The notes: generated from the letters alone by a model not told the origin. A DNA stretch of 64,000 bases from an uncultured Paracoccaceae bacterium (GCA_947503935.1 CANNFR010000001.1:310001-374000); one strand, 5' to 3'. Shown: positions 27,389-37,411, counted from the stretch's first letter. Program-made: numbers and translations.

Positions 27389-28723
27389 ATGTCCTCGTTC
27401 AGCAAGGTTGCCTGGAAAGAAGGGCTGTTCCTACAGCCGCAGCACTTGCAGCAGGCCGACAGGTATGTCGAAAGCCTGATCGAGGCGCGCACCCGGTCGC
27501 TGACGCCCTATCCCTGGGGCGTGGTCGAGCTGAAGATTGACCGCGATCTGGCCCAGCAGGGGCGGATCGGCCTGCGGTCGGTCGTGGGGATCATGCCGGA
27601 CGGCACGCCGTTTGATGCGCCGGGCACGGGCCCCTTGCCCCTGCCGGTGCCCGTACCCGCCGATGCGGCGGATTCGTTCATCTGGCTGACCTTGCCGGAC
27701 AGCACCCAGAACGGCCGCGATGTGGGGATCGGCGACGATGCCGGTGCGACGCGTTATGTGCTGACGACCGAAACGGTGGCCGACAATGCCTCGGCCATGC
27801 GGGTTGAGCAGACTTTGGAGATCGCCGTTCCGCGGCTTGAGCTGGCTGTGCGCAAGACGCCGAAACCCGGCTATCAGTGCATTCGCCTTGGTCGGATCAA
27901 CGAAGTGCGCGATGGCGTGATCTCATTGGATGACACTTTGCCGCCGCCGGTTCTGGCGATCAGCGCGCATCCGGTTGTCGCGGGATATCTCGACCGGGTG
28001 ATCGGCTGGGTGGAATCCAAGCTTGAGAACCTCGCGCGCTACGCCGCCGATCCCAGTTCGGGTGGCGGTATGCAGGCGACCGACTATCTGATGCTGATGG
28101 TCTTGAACCGGTCCATCGGCGGGTTGCGGCATCTGGCGGCCTCGGGCGTGGTGCATCCTGAGCGGCTCTACGAGACGCTGTTGCAGCTGGCCGGTGAGCT
28201 GTCGAGTTTCGACCATGGCAAACGGACGGCCCCCGATTACGCGCCCTATGATCACAGCGATCACAAGGCCTCGTTCACACCGGTTGTGCAGGATATCCAG
28301 CGGCTTCTTTCGCGCGATGTGGGCCGGGCGACGCGGCTGGATCTGCAGCAGGTGCGGCAGAACTCGTATCTGGCGCAGGTCAACGATCGTAACCTCTTCC
28401 GCCAGGCGACCTTTGTGGTCGAGGTTGAGGCGAACAAGCCGCTGACTTTGGTGCAGCAGCAATTTCCCGAATTGTGCAAAGTGGGCCCCAACACCCGGAT
28501 GAGCGATATCGTCAAGAACAACCTACCGGGCGTGGGGCTGGTGCATCTGCCCAACCCGCCACGCCAGATCCGGGTCGTCTCGTCGAACGTGTATTTCCTT
28601 TTGGACAAACGCTCACCGCTTTGGCAGGAATTCAGCACCGCCCCCGCCATCGGCATGCATTTTGCGGGCGACTGGCCCGAGTTGAAGCTTGAGCTCTGGG
28701 CCATTCCGGAGAAGACCGGATGA
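27389..28723 (+). CDS. tssK: T6SS baseplate-to-membrane connector TssK
   Basis: A 444-residue protein of the TssK/ImpJ (VasE) family, recognised by the start FSKVAWKEGLFLQPQHLQQ, then YPWGVVELKID and the late RQIRVVSSNVYFLLD segment. TssK trimers connect the TssEFG wedges with the TssL/TssM membrane complex and show a phage receptor-binding-protein-like fold. GGAAG lies just upstream of the ATG. It opens the essential plus arm and overlaps tssL by 4 bases. Confidence 0.96.
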   Translation: MSSFSKVAWKEGLFLQPQHLQQADRYVESLIEARTRSLTPYPWGVVELKIDRDLAQQGRIGLRSVVGIMPDGTPFDAPGTGPLPLPVPVPADAADSFIWLTLPDSTQNGRDVGIGDDAGATRYVLTTETVADNASAMRVEQTLEIAVPRLELAVRKTPKPGYQCIRLGRINEVRDGVISLDDTLPPPVLAISAHPVVAGYLDRVIGWVESKLENLARYAADPSSGGGMQATDYLMLMVLNRSIGGLRHLAASGVVHPERLYETLLQLAGELSSFDHGKRTAPDYAPYDHSDHKASFTPVVQDIQRLLSRDVGRATRLDLQQVRQNSYLAQVNDRNLFRQATFVVEVEANKPLTLVQQQFPELCKVGPNTRMSDIVKNNLPGVGLVHLPNPPRQIRVVSSNVYFLLDKRSPLWQEFSTAPAIGMHFAGDWPELKLELWAIPEKTG

Positions 28724-30381
28724 GCGGAAAGGACGACGATAAAACCGTCTTTGGCGCGCCTTTGCCCAAATCGGCGCCGCAATCGGATTCGCCCTTTTCC
28801 AGCCCCTCGCCCGCTCCCCGGCCCGTGCCCCGCCCCGAAGATCGGACGGTCATCGGCGGTGGCGTGCCAAATCCACAGAACCCTCCCGGACGCGTGGCGC
28901 CAGCGGGCCAGCCGCAGCCTTTCGGGCAGCCACCGGGCGGCGATACCTGGCTGGGCGGTGCGGTGCCACCGGCCCCACCTGCGGGCCAGCCCCCGGCAGG
29001 CTATCCGCCGGCCAGACACAGCCCGCCCGAACACAGCCCGATCGGCCAAAGCCCCATCGGCCAGGCGCCCACGCCGAATGCGGGGTTCTTTCCTGAGATG
29101 CCCGGCCAAGGCGCGGGGCAGCCGCAGCAACAGCAGCCCCTGGCAACCCCGCGCATTTCACTCGACCAGGCGCTGCGGGCTACAGGCCTTGGCAAAGGCG
29201 CCTCGTCAAATCCGCTGATCGCGGCGGCGGCGAACCTCTTGATCCTCTTTGGCCGGTTGCGCACCGGGTTGGTCGAAATGGATGCCGTGCCGCTGATGGA
29301 GCACGTCACCCGCGAGATTGACCTCTTTGAGCGCAATGCCCTTCAGGCGGGCGTCGATCCGCACGAAGCGCAGGTGGCGAAATATGCTCTGTGCGGGACG
29401 GCCGACGATATCGTGCAGAACCTGCCCGGTGCCGATCGGGGTGTCTGGATCCAATACTCGATGGTCGCGCGGTTCTTTCACAAACGCGATTCAGGCGTGG
29501 GCTTCTTTCAGGAGGCAGAAAAGGCCATGCAGGCGCCCGCTCAGCGCTATCATCTGCTTGAGCTGATGCTGGTCTGCCTGTCGCTGGGGTTTGAGGGGCA
29601 GTATCGCACCATGCCCAATGGCGGTGTCGATCTGGGCCGTATCCGGGCCGCGATCTACGAAAGCCTGCGCCGCGTGAAGCCGCGCGCCGATGACGATATC
29701 TCGGTCAGGTGGGCGCCGGTGCCGCTTGGCAAGAGGCGGCGGTTCGGCGGGCTGTCGATCTGGGTGCTGGCCGGTGTGGCCGCCGCGCTGGTTGTGGCGT
29801 TCTTCGCTACCCTCAGCACGCTGATTGCCCGCGACGGGGCGGTGGTTGAACGTAGTCTTCTGACCCTGCATCCGGGCGACGCGCCGCTGAGCATTGAGCG
29901 GTCTGGCCTGCAGGCCCTTTATGAGCCCGAGATCACCCAGCTTGAGCGCATCCGCGAGGCACTGGCGCCCGAGATCGAACAGGGCCTCGTCGATGTCGGC
30001 GCCAAGGGCGACTTCATTTTCGTGCGGGTCGGCAACCTTCTGTTGTTCGATTCCGGCAAGGCCGATGTGCGCGAGGATTTTGCGCCGCTCGCCGCGCGTA
30101 TCGCCGAGACCGTGAATAACGAAGGCGGGCCGGTGCAGGTTGTCGGCTTCACCGACAGCATTCCAATGTCCGGGCGGGGGCGGTTCAAGACGAACCTCGA
30201 TCTGTCCGTGGCGCGTGCAACATCAGTCAAGGACATGCTGGCCGGGATGGTCGAGGACGCCACGCGGCTGAGCGTTGAGGGCAAGGGCGCGGCCGATCCC
30301 ATTGGCGATAACGCCACGGCCGAGGGCCGCGCATTGAACCGCCGGGTCGAGATCATGATCGCGCGGGAGGGTACGTTTTGA
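28720..30381 (+). CDS. tssL: T6SS membrane protein TssL with C-terminal OmpA domain
   Basis: A 553-residue evolved TssL (IcmH/DotU). Residues 1-140 are a Pro/Gln-rich cytoplasmic extension with repeated IGQSP/APPAGQP units. Residues about 155-330 form the DotU domain (NPLIAAAANLLILFGRLR, DIVQNLPG, GFEGQYR). One membrane helix lies near 345-367. The periplasmic C-terminal OmpA-like domain (about 420-550) contains VVGFTDSIP, NLDLSVARA and NRRVEIMI, which bind peptidoglycan. It anchors the secretion complex to the wall. Four-base overlaps couple it to tssK and tssM. Confidence 0.96.
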   Translation: MSGKDDDKTVFGAPLPKSAPQSDSPFSSPSPAPRPVPRPEDRTVIGGGVPNPQNPPGRVAPAGQPQPFGQPPGGDTWLGGAVPPAPPAGQPPAGYPPARHSPPEHSPIGQSPIGQAPTPNAGFFPEMPGQGAGQPQQQQPLATPRISLDQALRATGLGKGASSNPLIAAAANLLILFGRLRTGLVEMDAVPLMEHVTREIDLFERNALQAGVDPHEAQVAKYALCGTADDIVQNLPGADRGVWIQYSMVARFFHKRDSGVGFFQEAEKAMQAPAQRYHLLELMLVCLSLGFEGQYRTMPNGGVDLGRIRAAIYESLRRVKPRADDDISVRWAPVPLGKRRRFGGLSIWVLAGVAAALVVAFFATLSTLIARDGAVVERSLLTLHPGDAPLSIERSGLQALYEPEITQLERIREALAPEIEQGLVDVGAKGDFIFVRVGNLLLFDSGKADVREDFAPLAARIAETVNNEGGPVQVVGFTDSIPMSGRGRFKTNLDLSVARATSVKDMLAGMVEDATRLSVEGKGAADPIGDNATAEGRALNRRVEIMIAREGTF

Positions 30382-33300
30382 GGTTCTTCAGTATCTACCG
30401 CCTGATGGCCCTTTTCCGAAAACCCTGGATGAAATGGCCGCTGATCATTCTGGCGCTGATCTGCTTTGGCCTGGCCGTCTGGATCGGCGGCCCGATGACG
30501 GGCGTGGCCCTATTCGCGACCATCTGGTTCCGCGCCACCGTGATCGGTGTGGTTCTGGGCATCTTCCTGATCATCCAGCTTGTCAAATTGCGCCGCCGCC
30601 GTCGGGCCGCACGCGAGTTGGAAGACGCCATCGTACCGGCCCAGCCCGTGGGCGACGGCAAGGTTCTGGCCGAACGCATGGGCGAGGCGCTGAAGACGCT
30701 GAAGAAATCGGGCGGGCGCACGTATCTTTACGATCTGCCGTGGTACGTGATCATCGGCCCGCCGGGCGCCGGCAAGACCACCGCCTTGCGCAATTCGGGC
30801 ATCGAATTTCCACTCGCCGGCCAGGACGGCGGCGTGGTCGAGGGGTTCGGCGGCACGCGGAATTGCGATTGGTGGTTTTCGGAAGAGGCGATCCTAATCG
30901 ACACAGCGGGCCGTTACACCACGCAGGACAGCGACGCCCAGGCCGATGAGACGAGCTGGAAAGCGTTTCTGAACCTTCTGAAGAAGGGCCGCCCCAAGCA
31001 GCCGATCAACGGCGTCATGCTGGCCTTTTCCGTGGACGAGATGATGCGCGCATCGCCCGAGGTGCTGGCCACCCATGCGGCCACGGTACGGGCGCGTCTG
31101 GGGGAAATCCACGACACGCTGAAGATCGACTTCCCGGTCTACGTTCTGTTCACCAAGGCCGACCTGATCTCGGGCTTTCGCGAGTATTTCGGCAGTTTCA
31201 GCCAGAGCCGCCGCAAGAACGTGTGGGGCGTGACCTTCCCGACGAAAGACCGGACCGAGCAGACCTGGCAATCGGTGCCGGGGGAATTCGATGCGCTGGT
31301 CTCGCGCCTGTCTGACGAGGTGACCGACCGGATGAGCGAGGAGCCCGACAGCATCTCGCGCATCGCGATCTTCGGGCTTCCCGGGCAGATGGCGCTGTTG
31401 CGCGACAATGTGGGCGAGTTTCTGCGCCGGGTGTTTGAGCCGACACGCTACAAGACCAACGCCATCCTGCGGGGGTTCTATTTCACCTCAGGCACGCAGG
31501 AAGGCACGCCGATCGATCAGGTGCTGGGCGAGATGTCGCGGAACCCGGGCGGCGCAGTCGCGGCGTTCCAGCCCAGCTTCATGTCGGGGTCGGGCAAGAG
31601 CTATTTCCTGCATGACCTGTTGCGCCGGGTGATCTTTGAGGAGCGTGACTGGGTCTCGCATGACGAACGCGCCGTGCGCCGCTCGATGATCCTGCGCACG
31701 GCCGGGATCAGTCTGATCGCCCTCCTGACCGTGGGGCTGCTCAGCGCGTTTGGCTATAGCTATTGGCAGAACGCCTCGCTGGTGCGCACCGCCAATGCCG
31801 AGGCCGGGCGCTATGCACGCGAGCATGCGCAGGAGATCGCGCGCGAGGTGATCGACGACCCAAGCCTGCAGCCGGTGCTGAAGCCGTTGCAGGACCTGCG
31901 CATCATGTCGGCGGGCTATGGCAGCAGCCAAAAGGCGGACATGTGGGAGAAGTTCGGCCTGGGCCAGCGCAACCGACTGGAAGCAGCCTCGGACGCGGCC
32001 TATTCCGACGCGCTGGAGCGCATGCTGCGGCCCCGTCTGATCCTGTTTCTGGAACGCGAATTGCCGCGGCTGCAAAATCAGGGGGCGACCACTGATATCT
32101 ACCGCGCGCTGAAGGTCTACATGCTGCTAGGCGGCGCTGGCGAACGGTCGGATGACGCAGCAATCAAGAGCTATTTCGCCGAACGCTGGCGCGCTGAATA
32201 CGACACGTTCGACCTGCTCGATGCGCGCGATCAGCTGAATGACCATCTGGCCGCGATGCTCGAGCTGGACGACACGCGCGACCCCCTGGTGGGTGTGACG
32301 GTAGATACCGTCGCGGCGGCGCAGGAGGCCATTGTGCAATTGCCGCTGGCCGAACAGGCCTATTCCACGATCGTCGATAATGTCGGCTCAAGCGGCATCC
32401 CCGATTTTCAGTTGCTCGACCGGCTTGGTCCGAATGCCAGCCTGGTGTTCCAGACGACCGATGGGTCGGATCTGGCCGATCTGGGCGTGCCGGCGCTGTT
32501 CACCTATGAGGGTTATTGGGGCTTTTTCCTGGGCGAGCTCGACACCGCGCGTGAGCGGCTTGAAGCCGATCAGTGGGTGTTGGGAGAGGCCGCCGAGCGG
32601 GTGGATTTCGATCGGCAGATCCAAGGCCTGCGCCGGGCCTTGCATACCACCTATCGGCGTGAGTTCCGCGATGCCTGGGAGGCGATGTTCGACAAGATCG
32701 GCCTGGCCTCGATGTCGGCCGACAAGCCCGCCTACAATGCCTTGGCGGCAGCCTCCTCGCCCGTGGCCTCGCCGCTATTGGGGCTGGTGCGCGAGGTGGA
32801 TCGCGAGACGCGTCTGACGCTGGAATTCGATTACCTCGATGCGATCACGCCCGACATGCTGTCGGGCGGCAGCGTGGGTGATGAGGTTGGCGCCGCGGCG
32901 CTGCAACGCGTGCGCAGTCGGGCCGGCGGGGCGCAGCGTATCTTGATGGATGCGGTGATGAACCGCGACAAATCGCAGGAGAGCGTAGGCGGCGGATCAG
33001 CCTCGTTACGTACCCCCGTAGAGCAGATTGAGCGGCAATTCGAGGGCTGGCATGTGCTTCTGAAAGGCACCGAGGGGCAGCGGCCCATCGATGTCCTGCT
33101 GTCCAATCTGCAAAACATTCGCAGCAACCTGCGGCTGTCGGGAACGGCGCCCGGTCAGGCTGACATGGTGTTGCAGCAATTGCTGAGCGCCCTGACCAAC
33201 AACAATTCGCAACTTCCCGAAACGATGGCGCGGCTGGTCAACGAGGCCGAGCAGGATTTCCGCAGCGAGGCGCAGGATGCCAATTTGGCCGAGATGAACC

Positions 33301-33980
33301 GCGCGCTGAACGACGATATCTTCCTGTTCTGCCGCGAAAACATTGCGCCGTTCTATCCGCTGACACAGTCGAACCGGCATATCTCGCCCCGAATATTTGG
33401 CGAATTCTTTGGCCCCGGTGGCAAGATGGACACCTATTTCACCACCTATCTCGAACCGCATGTCACGCGCACGGTAGACGGCATCGTGCCGCGCGAAGGA
33501 ACGGCCATCGCCGCGCGGCTCAGCCCCAATACTCTGCGTCAGTTCGACCGGGCGGAAAAGCTGCGCGCGGCGTTCTTTGCCTCTGGCAGTCTTGAGCCGC
33601 AAGTCACGATGTTTGTGAGCCACGTCGATTCCCACAGCTCAATCCGCGAGGCGGTTCTGGCGGTCAACGGGACTGTCGTCACCTCGCGCGCGGGCGACCC
33701 GCCGCAGCCGTTGGCCTGGCCGGGCCAAGGCACGGCGGTGACCTTGCAATTCCTGCCGCGCCAGAACCGCGACTCGAACCGCACATTTTCGGACGGGCGC
33801 TGGGCGATCGTTGATTTCTTCCGCTCGGCGCAGAGCATTGCGCAAGATCAAAATATCGTGCGGGTGACCCATCAGATCGGCGGACGGACGATCACCTACC
33901 GGGTCGAGGCGGAAAGCACGACGATGCCCTTTACGATGCGTGAGCTTGGTGCGTTCGAATGCCCCGCCAGCCTCGATTAA
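30378..33980 (+). CDS. tssM: T6SS membrane core protein TssM (IcmF)
   Basis: A 1200-residue inner-membrane protein. Two N-terminal helices (about 20-38 and 43-67) are followed by a cytoplasmic NTPase domain with intact Walker A GPPGAGKT (127-134), a third helix near 436-458, and a periplasmic region with IcmF-related and C-terminal TssM domains. It forms the trans-envelope complex with TssL. The TTG start at 30378 is supported by GGGAGG seven bases upstream and a 4-base overlap with the tssL stop. An ATG at 30405 is a weaker alternative. No TssJ lipoprotein, its usual partner, is encoded in the window. Confidence 0.95.
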   Translation: MRFFSIYRLMALFRKPWMKWPLIILALICFGLAVWIGGPMTGVALFATIWFRATVIGVVLGIFLIIQLVKLRRRRRAARELEDAIVPAQPVGDGKVLAERMGEALKTLKKSGGRTYLYDLPWYVIIGPPGAGKTTALRNSGIEFPLAGQDGGVVEGFGGTRNCDWWFSEEAILIDTAGRYTTQDSDAQADETSWKAFLNLLKKGRPKQPINGVMLAFSVDEMMRASPEVLATHAATVRARLGEIHDTLKIDFPVYVLFTKADLISGFREYFGSFSQSRRKNVWGVTFPTKDRTEQTWQSVPGEFDALVSRLSDEVTDRMSEEPDSISRIAIFGLPGQMALLRDNVGEFLRRVFEPTRYKTNAILRGFYFTSGTQEGTPIDQVLGEMSRNPGGAVAAFQPSFMSGSGKSYFLHDLLRRVIFEERDWVSHDERAVRRSMILRTAGISLIALLTVGLLSAFGYSYWQNASLVRTANAEAGRYAREHAQEIAREVIDDPSLQPVLKPLQDLRIMSAGYGSSQKADMWEKFGLGQRNRLEAASDAAYSDALERMLRPRLILFLERELPRLQNQGATTDIYRALKVYMLLGGAGERSDDAAIKSYFAERWRAEYDTFDLLDARDQLNDHLAAMLELDDTRDPLVGVTVDTVAAAQEAIVQLPLAEQAYSTIVDNVGSSGIPDFQLLDRLGPNASLVFQTTDGSDLADLGVPALFTYEGYWGFFLGELDTARERLEADQWVLGEAAERVDFDRQIQGLRRALHTTYRREFRDAWEAMFDKIGLASMSADKPAYNALAAASSPVASPLLGLVREVDRETRLTLEFDYLDAITPDMLSGGSVGDEVGAAALQRVRSRAGGAQRILMDAVMNRDKSQESVGGGSASLRTPVEQIERQFEGWHVLLKGTEGQRPIDVLLSNLQNIRSNLRLSGTAPGQADMVLQQLLSALTNNNSQLPETMARLVNEAEQDFRSEAQDANLAEMNRALNDDIFLFCRENIAPFYPLTQSNRHISPRIFGEFFGPGGKMDTYFTTYLEPHVTRTVDGIVPREGTAIAARLSPNTLRQFDRAEKLRAAFFASGSLEPQVTMFVSHVDSHSSIREAVLAVNGTVVTSRAGDPPQPLAWPGQGTAVTLQFLPRQNRDSNRTFSDGRWAIVDFFRSAQSIAQDQNIVRVTHQIGGRTITYRVEAESTTMPFTMRELGAFECPASLD

Positions 33981-33991
33981 GGGGCGGATAG

Positions 33992-34669
33992 ATGGCAGGG
34001 GTCGGTATTTGCGGAAAGCATCCCGGGTTTGGCGATTTTCTGTCGGCGGGCCTGTCCGAGGTCGCGCTGAACGGGCTGACGACCTGGTTGGACCAGGTCT
34101 TGCCCGAGATCCGCGACGCCGTGGGCGCCGATTGGGAGGCGGTCTACGATCATGCGCCGCAACTGCGCTTTTGGGTCGGGCCCGAGGTTCTGGGGACACC
34201 GCTTTGCGGGGTGATGCAGCCCTCACGCGACAAGGTGGGGCGGCGCTATCCGCTGATCCTGGCCGAGGAGGGCGGCGACGCGCTGCCGCCCGTATTGGAC
34301 CCGGCGCAGGCGCGCTATACCCGGCTGGCCCAGCATCTGGCCGAGGCCCAGCCTGTCCTGGGCGAGGGTGCGCGCGGCCTTTTGTCCGGTCTGAGCCCGC
34401 CCGACGAGGGGGGCGAGATCGAGTCTGCGTTTTGGGCGGCGAACCCAAAGTCGGAGTTGAGCGATCTGTTCGGTGACGTTTCGACCGCCGATCATCTGCG
34501 CGCGGCCGGACGGCGCAGCTATTGGTGGACACCGGGTGATGGCCACCGCGCCTCGGCCCTGCATGCGGGCCCGGGCCTGCCCGAGGCGCCGGCGATGTTG
34601 TGGTTGATCCGTGGCATGGCGGTACAAAGCGAAACCGAGGGAGCGCCGGAGCATGCCGATGAGCAATGA
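33992..34669 (+). CDS. tagF: T6SS post-translational regulator TagF
   Basis: A 225-residue protein of the TagF/ImpM (DUF2094) family with the typical start GVGICGKHPGFGDFLSAGL and the motif GVMQPSRDKVGRRYPL. TagF represses T6SS assembly after translation in species studied, acting through Fha and independently of PpkA. Here it lies between tssM (11 bases) and pppA (short overlap), so it is made with the kinase/phosphatase pair. It is a single TagF domain and is not fused to PppA as in some Alphaproteobacteria. Confidence 0.94.
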   Translation: MAGVGICGKHPGFGDFLSAGLSEVALNGLTTWLDQVLPEIRDAVGADWEAVYDHAPQLRFWVGPEVLGTPLCGVMQPSRDKVGRRYPLILAEEGGDALPPVLDPAQARYTRLAQHLAEAQPVLGEGARGLLSGLSPPDEGGEIESAFWAANPKSELSDLFGDVSTADHLRAAGRRSYWWTPGDGHRASALHAGPGLPEAPAMLWLIRGMAVQSETEGAPEHADEQ

Positions 34670-35420
34670 GGTCTTTCGGTTTGAGACGGGTGCCGGCACC
34701 GATACCGGCTGCCTGCGCGACCACAACGAGGACAGCTTTCTCAGCCATCCCGAATGGGGCCTTTGGGTTGTCGCCGATGGCATGGGTGGCCATTCGGCGG
34801 GTGATTTCGCCAGCCAGTCCATCACCCATGAGATGCAATCGATCGGCGTGCCTGGCTCGGCAGATGATCTGCAGGCGCGGTTTATCGAACGGTTGACCCG
34901 CGCCCATGACCGGATCGCGACCCATGCCGAGGCTCTGGGCGGGCGCACCGTGGGCGCCACGGTGGTGGGGCTTCTGGCGTTTGATGCTCAGTTCTCCTGC
35001 GTTTGGTCCGGTGACAGCCGGATCTATCTGTTGCGCGACGGGGTTCTCAGCCAGCAGACCCGCGACCACACCGAAGTGCGCGAATTGCTCGAGGCCGGCA
35101 CGATCACGCCCGAGCAGGCGCGCGATTGGCCGCGCAAAAACGTCATAACGCGGGCCATCGGCGTGTCCGAAGTGCCCGATTGCGACGTGATGTCGGGCGA
35201 GATCCGGTTGGGGGATACCTTTCTTCTGTGCTCGGACGGGCTGACCGAGCATCTGGAGGATGGTGAACTCGCCACCATGCTGGCCGGCCCCGATGCGCAG
35301 GCGGTCTGCAACAGCCTCATCACCGAGACATTGGCCCGCGGCGCACGCGACAACGTCACCGCGATCGTCGTGCGCGCCCATGCGGCCGACCCTGTGGACG
35401 TACAGGATCACGGGTATTGA
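34659..35420 (+). CDS. pppA: T6SS PP2C-type phosphatase PppA
   Basis: A 253-residue PP2C phosphatase. Metal-binding motifs are visible: RDHNEDSFL near the start, VVADGMGGHSAGDFAS, VWSGDSRIYLLRDG, LCSDGLTEHLED and GARDNVTAIVV near the end. It dephosphorylates the Fha protein phosphorylated by PpkA and so turns the system off or recycles it. ATG 34659 has GGAG seven bases upstream; ATG 34653 is also possible. The gene overlaps tagF by 11 bases and ends 2 bases before ppkA. Confidence 0.95.
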   Translation: MSNEVFRFETGAGTDTGCLRDHNEDSFLSHPEWGLWVVADGMGGHSAGDFASQSITHEMQSIGVPGSADDLQARFIERLTRAHDRIATHAEALGGRTVGATVVGLLAFDAQFSCVWSGDSRIYLLRDGVLSQQTRDHTEVRELLEAGTITPEQARDWPRKNVITRAIGVSEVPDCDVMSGEIRLGDTFLLCSDGLTEHLEDGELATMLAGPDAQAVCNSLITETLARGARDNVTAIVVRAHAADPVDVQDHGY

Positions 35421-35422
35421 TC

Positions 35423-37411
35423 ATGGCCGACACGGGCAAACCCGACGACGATGCGGCGCCGGACCCCTCCGCCACGCCAGAGCAGAACCCGGATCAAGAT
35501 GCCGCGCGGGCGGACGGGCCCGATCCGACGGGTCCGCCCCCCGAAAGCCCCGTTCCCGCACCGCTGCCACTGCCCGAGACGGCGGCCACGGACAAGACAG
35601 AGATCGCACCGCGGGGCGGCCCGTCTGCGCCGCCCGCGCCCAAGCGGCAGCCGGTCTCGATCGGGACGCTGATCAACAACAACTACATCATCCGCGAAGA
35701 GCTGAAAGCCGGCGGCATGGGCGAGGTCTATCGCGGCGAGAACAAGTTCACCGGCGATCCGGTCGCGATCAAGGTCGTGCTGCACTCCTTCGCCGACGAT
35801 CCCAATATCGCGGCTTTGTTCAAGCGCGAGGCGCGCATTCTGGGCCAGCTCTCGGACGATACGATCGTGCGCTACCACAACTTCGTGCACGATCCGCTGA
35901 TTGACCGGTACTGCCTGATCATGGAGTTCGTGTCGGGCGTGACGCTGTCCGATCTGATGGTTGAGAACGGGCCGCTGCCGCTAGGAGACGCCCGAAATCT
36001 GATGCGGCGGATCGCATCGGGGCTGGGGCGCGCGCATTCCAGCCAGGTGGTCCACCGTGATCTGTCGCCAGACAACGTGATGCTGCGTGACGGGTCGGTC
36101 GACCGGCCAGTTCTGATCGATTTCGGTATCGCCAAGGCGGCCGAGTTGGCGGGCGACGCCTTGGGCGGCCGGTTTGCCGGCAAGTTCAAATATGTCTCGC
36201 CTGAACAGCTTGGACATTTTGGCGGCGAGATCGGTCCGCGCAGCGATGTCTACGGCCTGGCGCTGATGATCGCGGCGGCGTTGCGGGGCACCCCGATCGA
36301 TATGGGTGGATCGATCGAGGAAGCGGTCGCGATGCGTCAGGCGATCCCCGAGCTGGACGGTGTTCCGACCGCGCTGCAACCGCTGCTGTCCCATATGCTG
36401 GAACCTGACCCAGCGCATCGGCCTGGCAGCATGGCCGATGTCATCCGCCTTCTGGAGGCGCCGTCGAAAATACCCCCGCGCTACAGTTTCGGCATTGCCA
36501 GCGGGCCGGGTGCGGCGGGCATTCTGCAACAGCCCTCGGGCCTCAGGCGGCCCCCGACATCTGCCGAAGCCCTAGCGTCGCCCGCGATGCCCCTAGCGGC
36601 GCCGGCCTCTTCGGACGTGCCTGGCACCAAGCCCGCTCGCCGGCCAGGCGGTATGCGGTGGCTGGCCTGGACTGTGCCACCGGTACTGATTTTGGGCGGA
36701 TTGGCATATGAGGCGCACCGACGCGACCTGTTCGCGCCGGTCGCCCCGGTGACTGCGCTGCCTGATACGGTGCCCGCCGCTCCGGCGCCCGCGGCATCCG
36801 GCGTCGCCGGGTTCATAGCCAATTTCGATGCCGGCCCTTGCGCGATGGCCTTTGGCGACGGCCGGGCGGTGGCCGCGCTCAGCGGATCGGGGCAGGCCTT
36901 CGCAGGCTTGCCCGCCGCAATCGAGGCGCGTTTTGAGGCGCGGCCGCGTCTGCGTGAGCAACAGGTGACCCAGGCCCAATGCGCGGTTCTGGATTTCGCG
37001 AGCGGTTTGCCGGCTGGGGGTACCCCTCACACCCTCGCCCTCGACTCCACGACGCTCCGCAGTGGCGGCACCATATCGGGCCGGATCGAGGGCGCCGGGG
37101 GCCGGCAGGTCTGGCTGGCGCTGATCACGGCGGGCGGGGGTGTTTATACTCTGTCGTCACGGTTGGAACCGCAGCCCGATGGCAGCCAGAGCTTCAGCTT
37201 CGGGCTCGATCTGAGAGCAGAGCGCCGGCCGGTGCCGCAATTGCTGCTGTCGGTCGTCAGCGATACGGCTCTGGTCAATGCGGCTGCGGCCCCCGACGGG
37301 GTTGAGGCCGCGGCCCTCTTGCCCTTGGTGGCTGCCGAAATCAACGACGGCTCGAAACGCGCCTCGGTCGGGATCGGGCATCTTTTGCTGATGCCCGAAG
37401 TCCAGCCCTGA
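35423..37411 (+). CDS. ppkA: T6SS Ser/Thr protein kinase PpkA with periplasmic sensor domain
   Basis: A 662-residue membrane kinase. A Pro/Asp-rich N-tail (1-75) leads to a Hanks-type kinase domain (about 85-345) with GGMGEVYRG, VAIK (Lys117), HRDLSPDN (Asp213) and DFG (Asp233). One membrane helix lies at about 411-430. The periplasmic domain (431-662) has two cysteines, C473 and C520, and a core of about 540-615 (SGGTISGRIEGAGGRQVWLA). It lacks the von Willebrand domain of the Pseudomonas kinase. The same periplasmic core is visible in the TonB-like protein encoded convergently next door. It should phosphorylate Fha in response to an envelope signal. Confidence 0.95.
   Translation: MADTGKPDDDAAPDPSATPEQNPDQDAARADGPDPTGPPPESPVPAPLPLPETAATDKTEIAPRGGPSAPPAPKRQPVSIGTLINNNYIIREELKAGGMGEVYRGENKFTGDPVAIKVVLHSFADDPNIAALFKREARILGQLSDDTIVRYHNFVHDPLIDRYCLIMEFVSGVTLSDLMVENGPLPLGDARNLMRRIASGLGRAHSSQVVHRDLSPDNVMLRDGSVDRPVLIDFGIAKAAELAGDALGGRFAGKFKYVSPEQLGHFGGEIGPRSDVYGLALMIAAALRGTPIDMGGSIEEAVAMRQAIPELDGVPTALQPLLSHMLEPDPAHRPGSMADVIRLLEAPSKIPPRYSFGIASGPGAAGILQQPSGLRRPPTSAEALASPAMPLAAPASSDVPGTKPARRPGGMRWLAWTVPPVLILGGLAYEAHRRDLFAPVAPVTALPDTVPAAPAPAASGVAGFIANFDAGPCAMAFGDGRAVAALSGSGQAFAGLPAAIEARFEARPRLREQQVTQAQCAVLDFASGLPAGGTPHTLALDSTTLRSGGTISGRIEGAGGRQVWLALITAGGGVYTLSSRLEPQPDGSQSFSFGLDLRAERRPVPQLLLSVVSDTALVNAAAAPDGVEAAALLPLVAAEINDGSKRASVGIGHLLLMPEVQP

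Noticed and set aside
33639-35411. A 590-residue minus-strand frame across tssM, tagF and pppA
   Set aside because: It overlaps three confidently identified genes and has low-complexity Arg/Pro composition with no domain.
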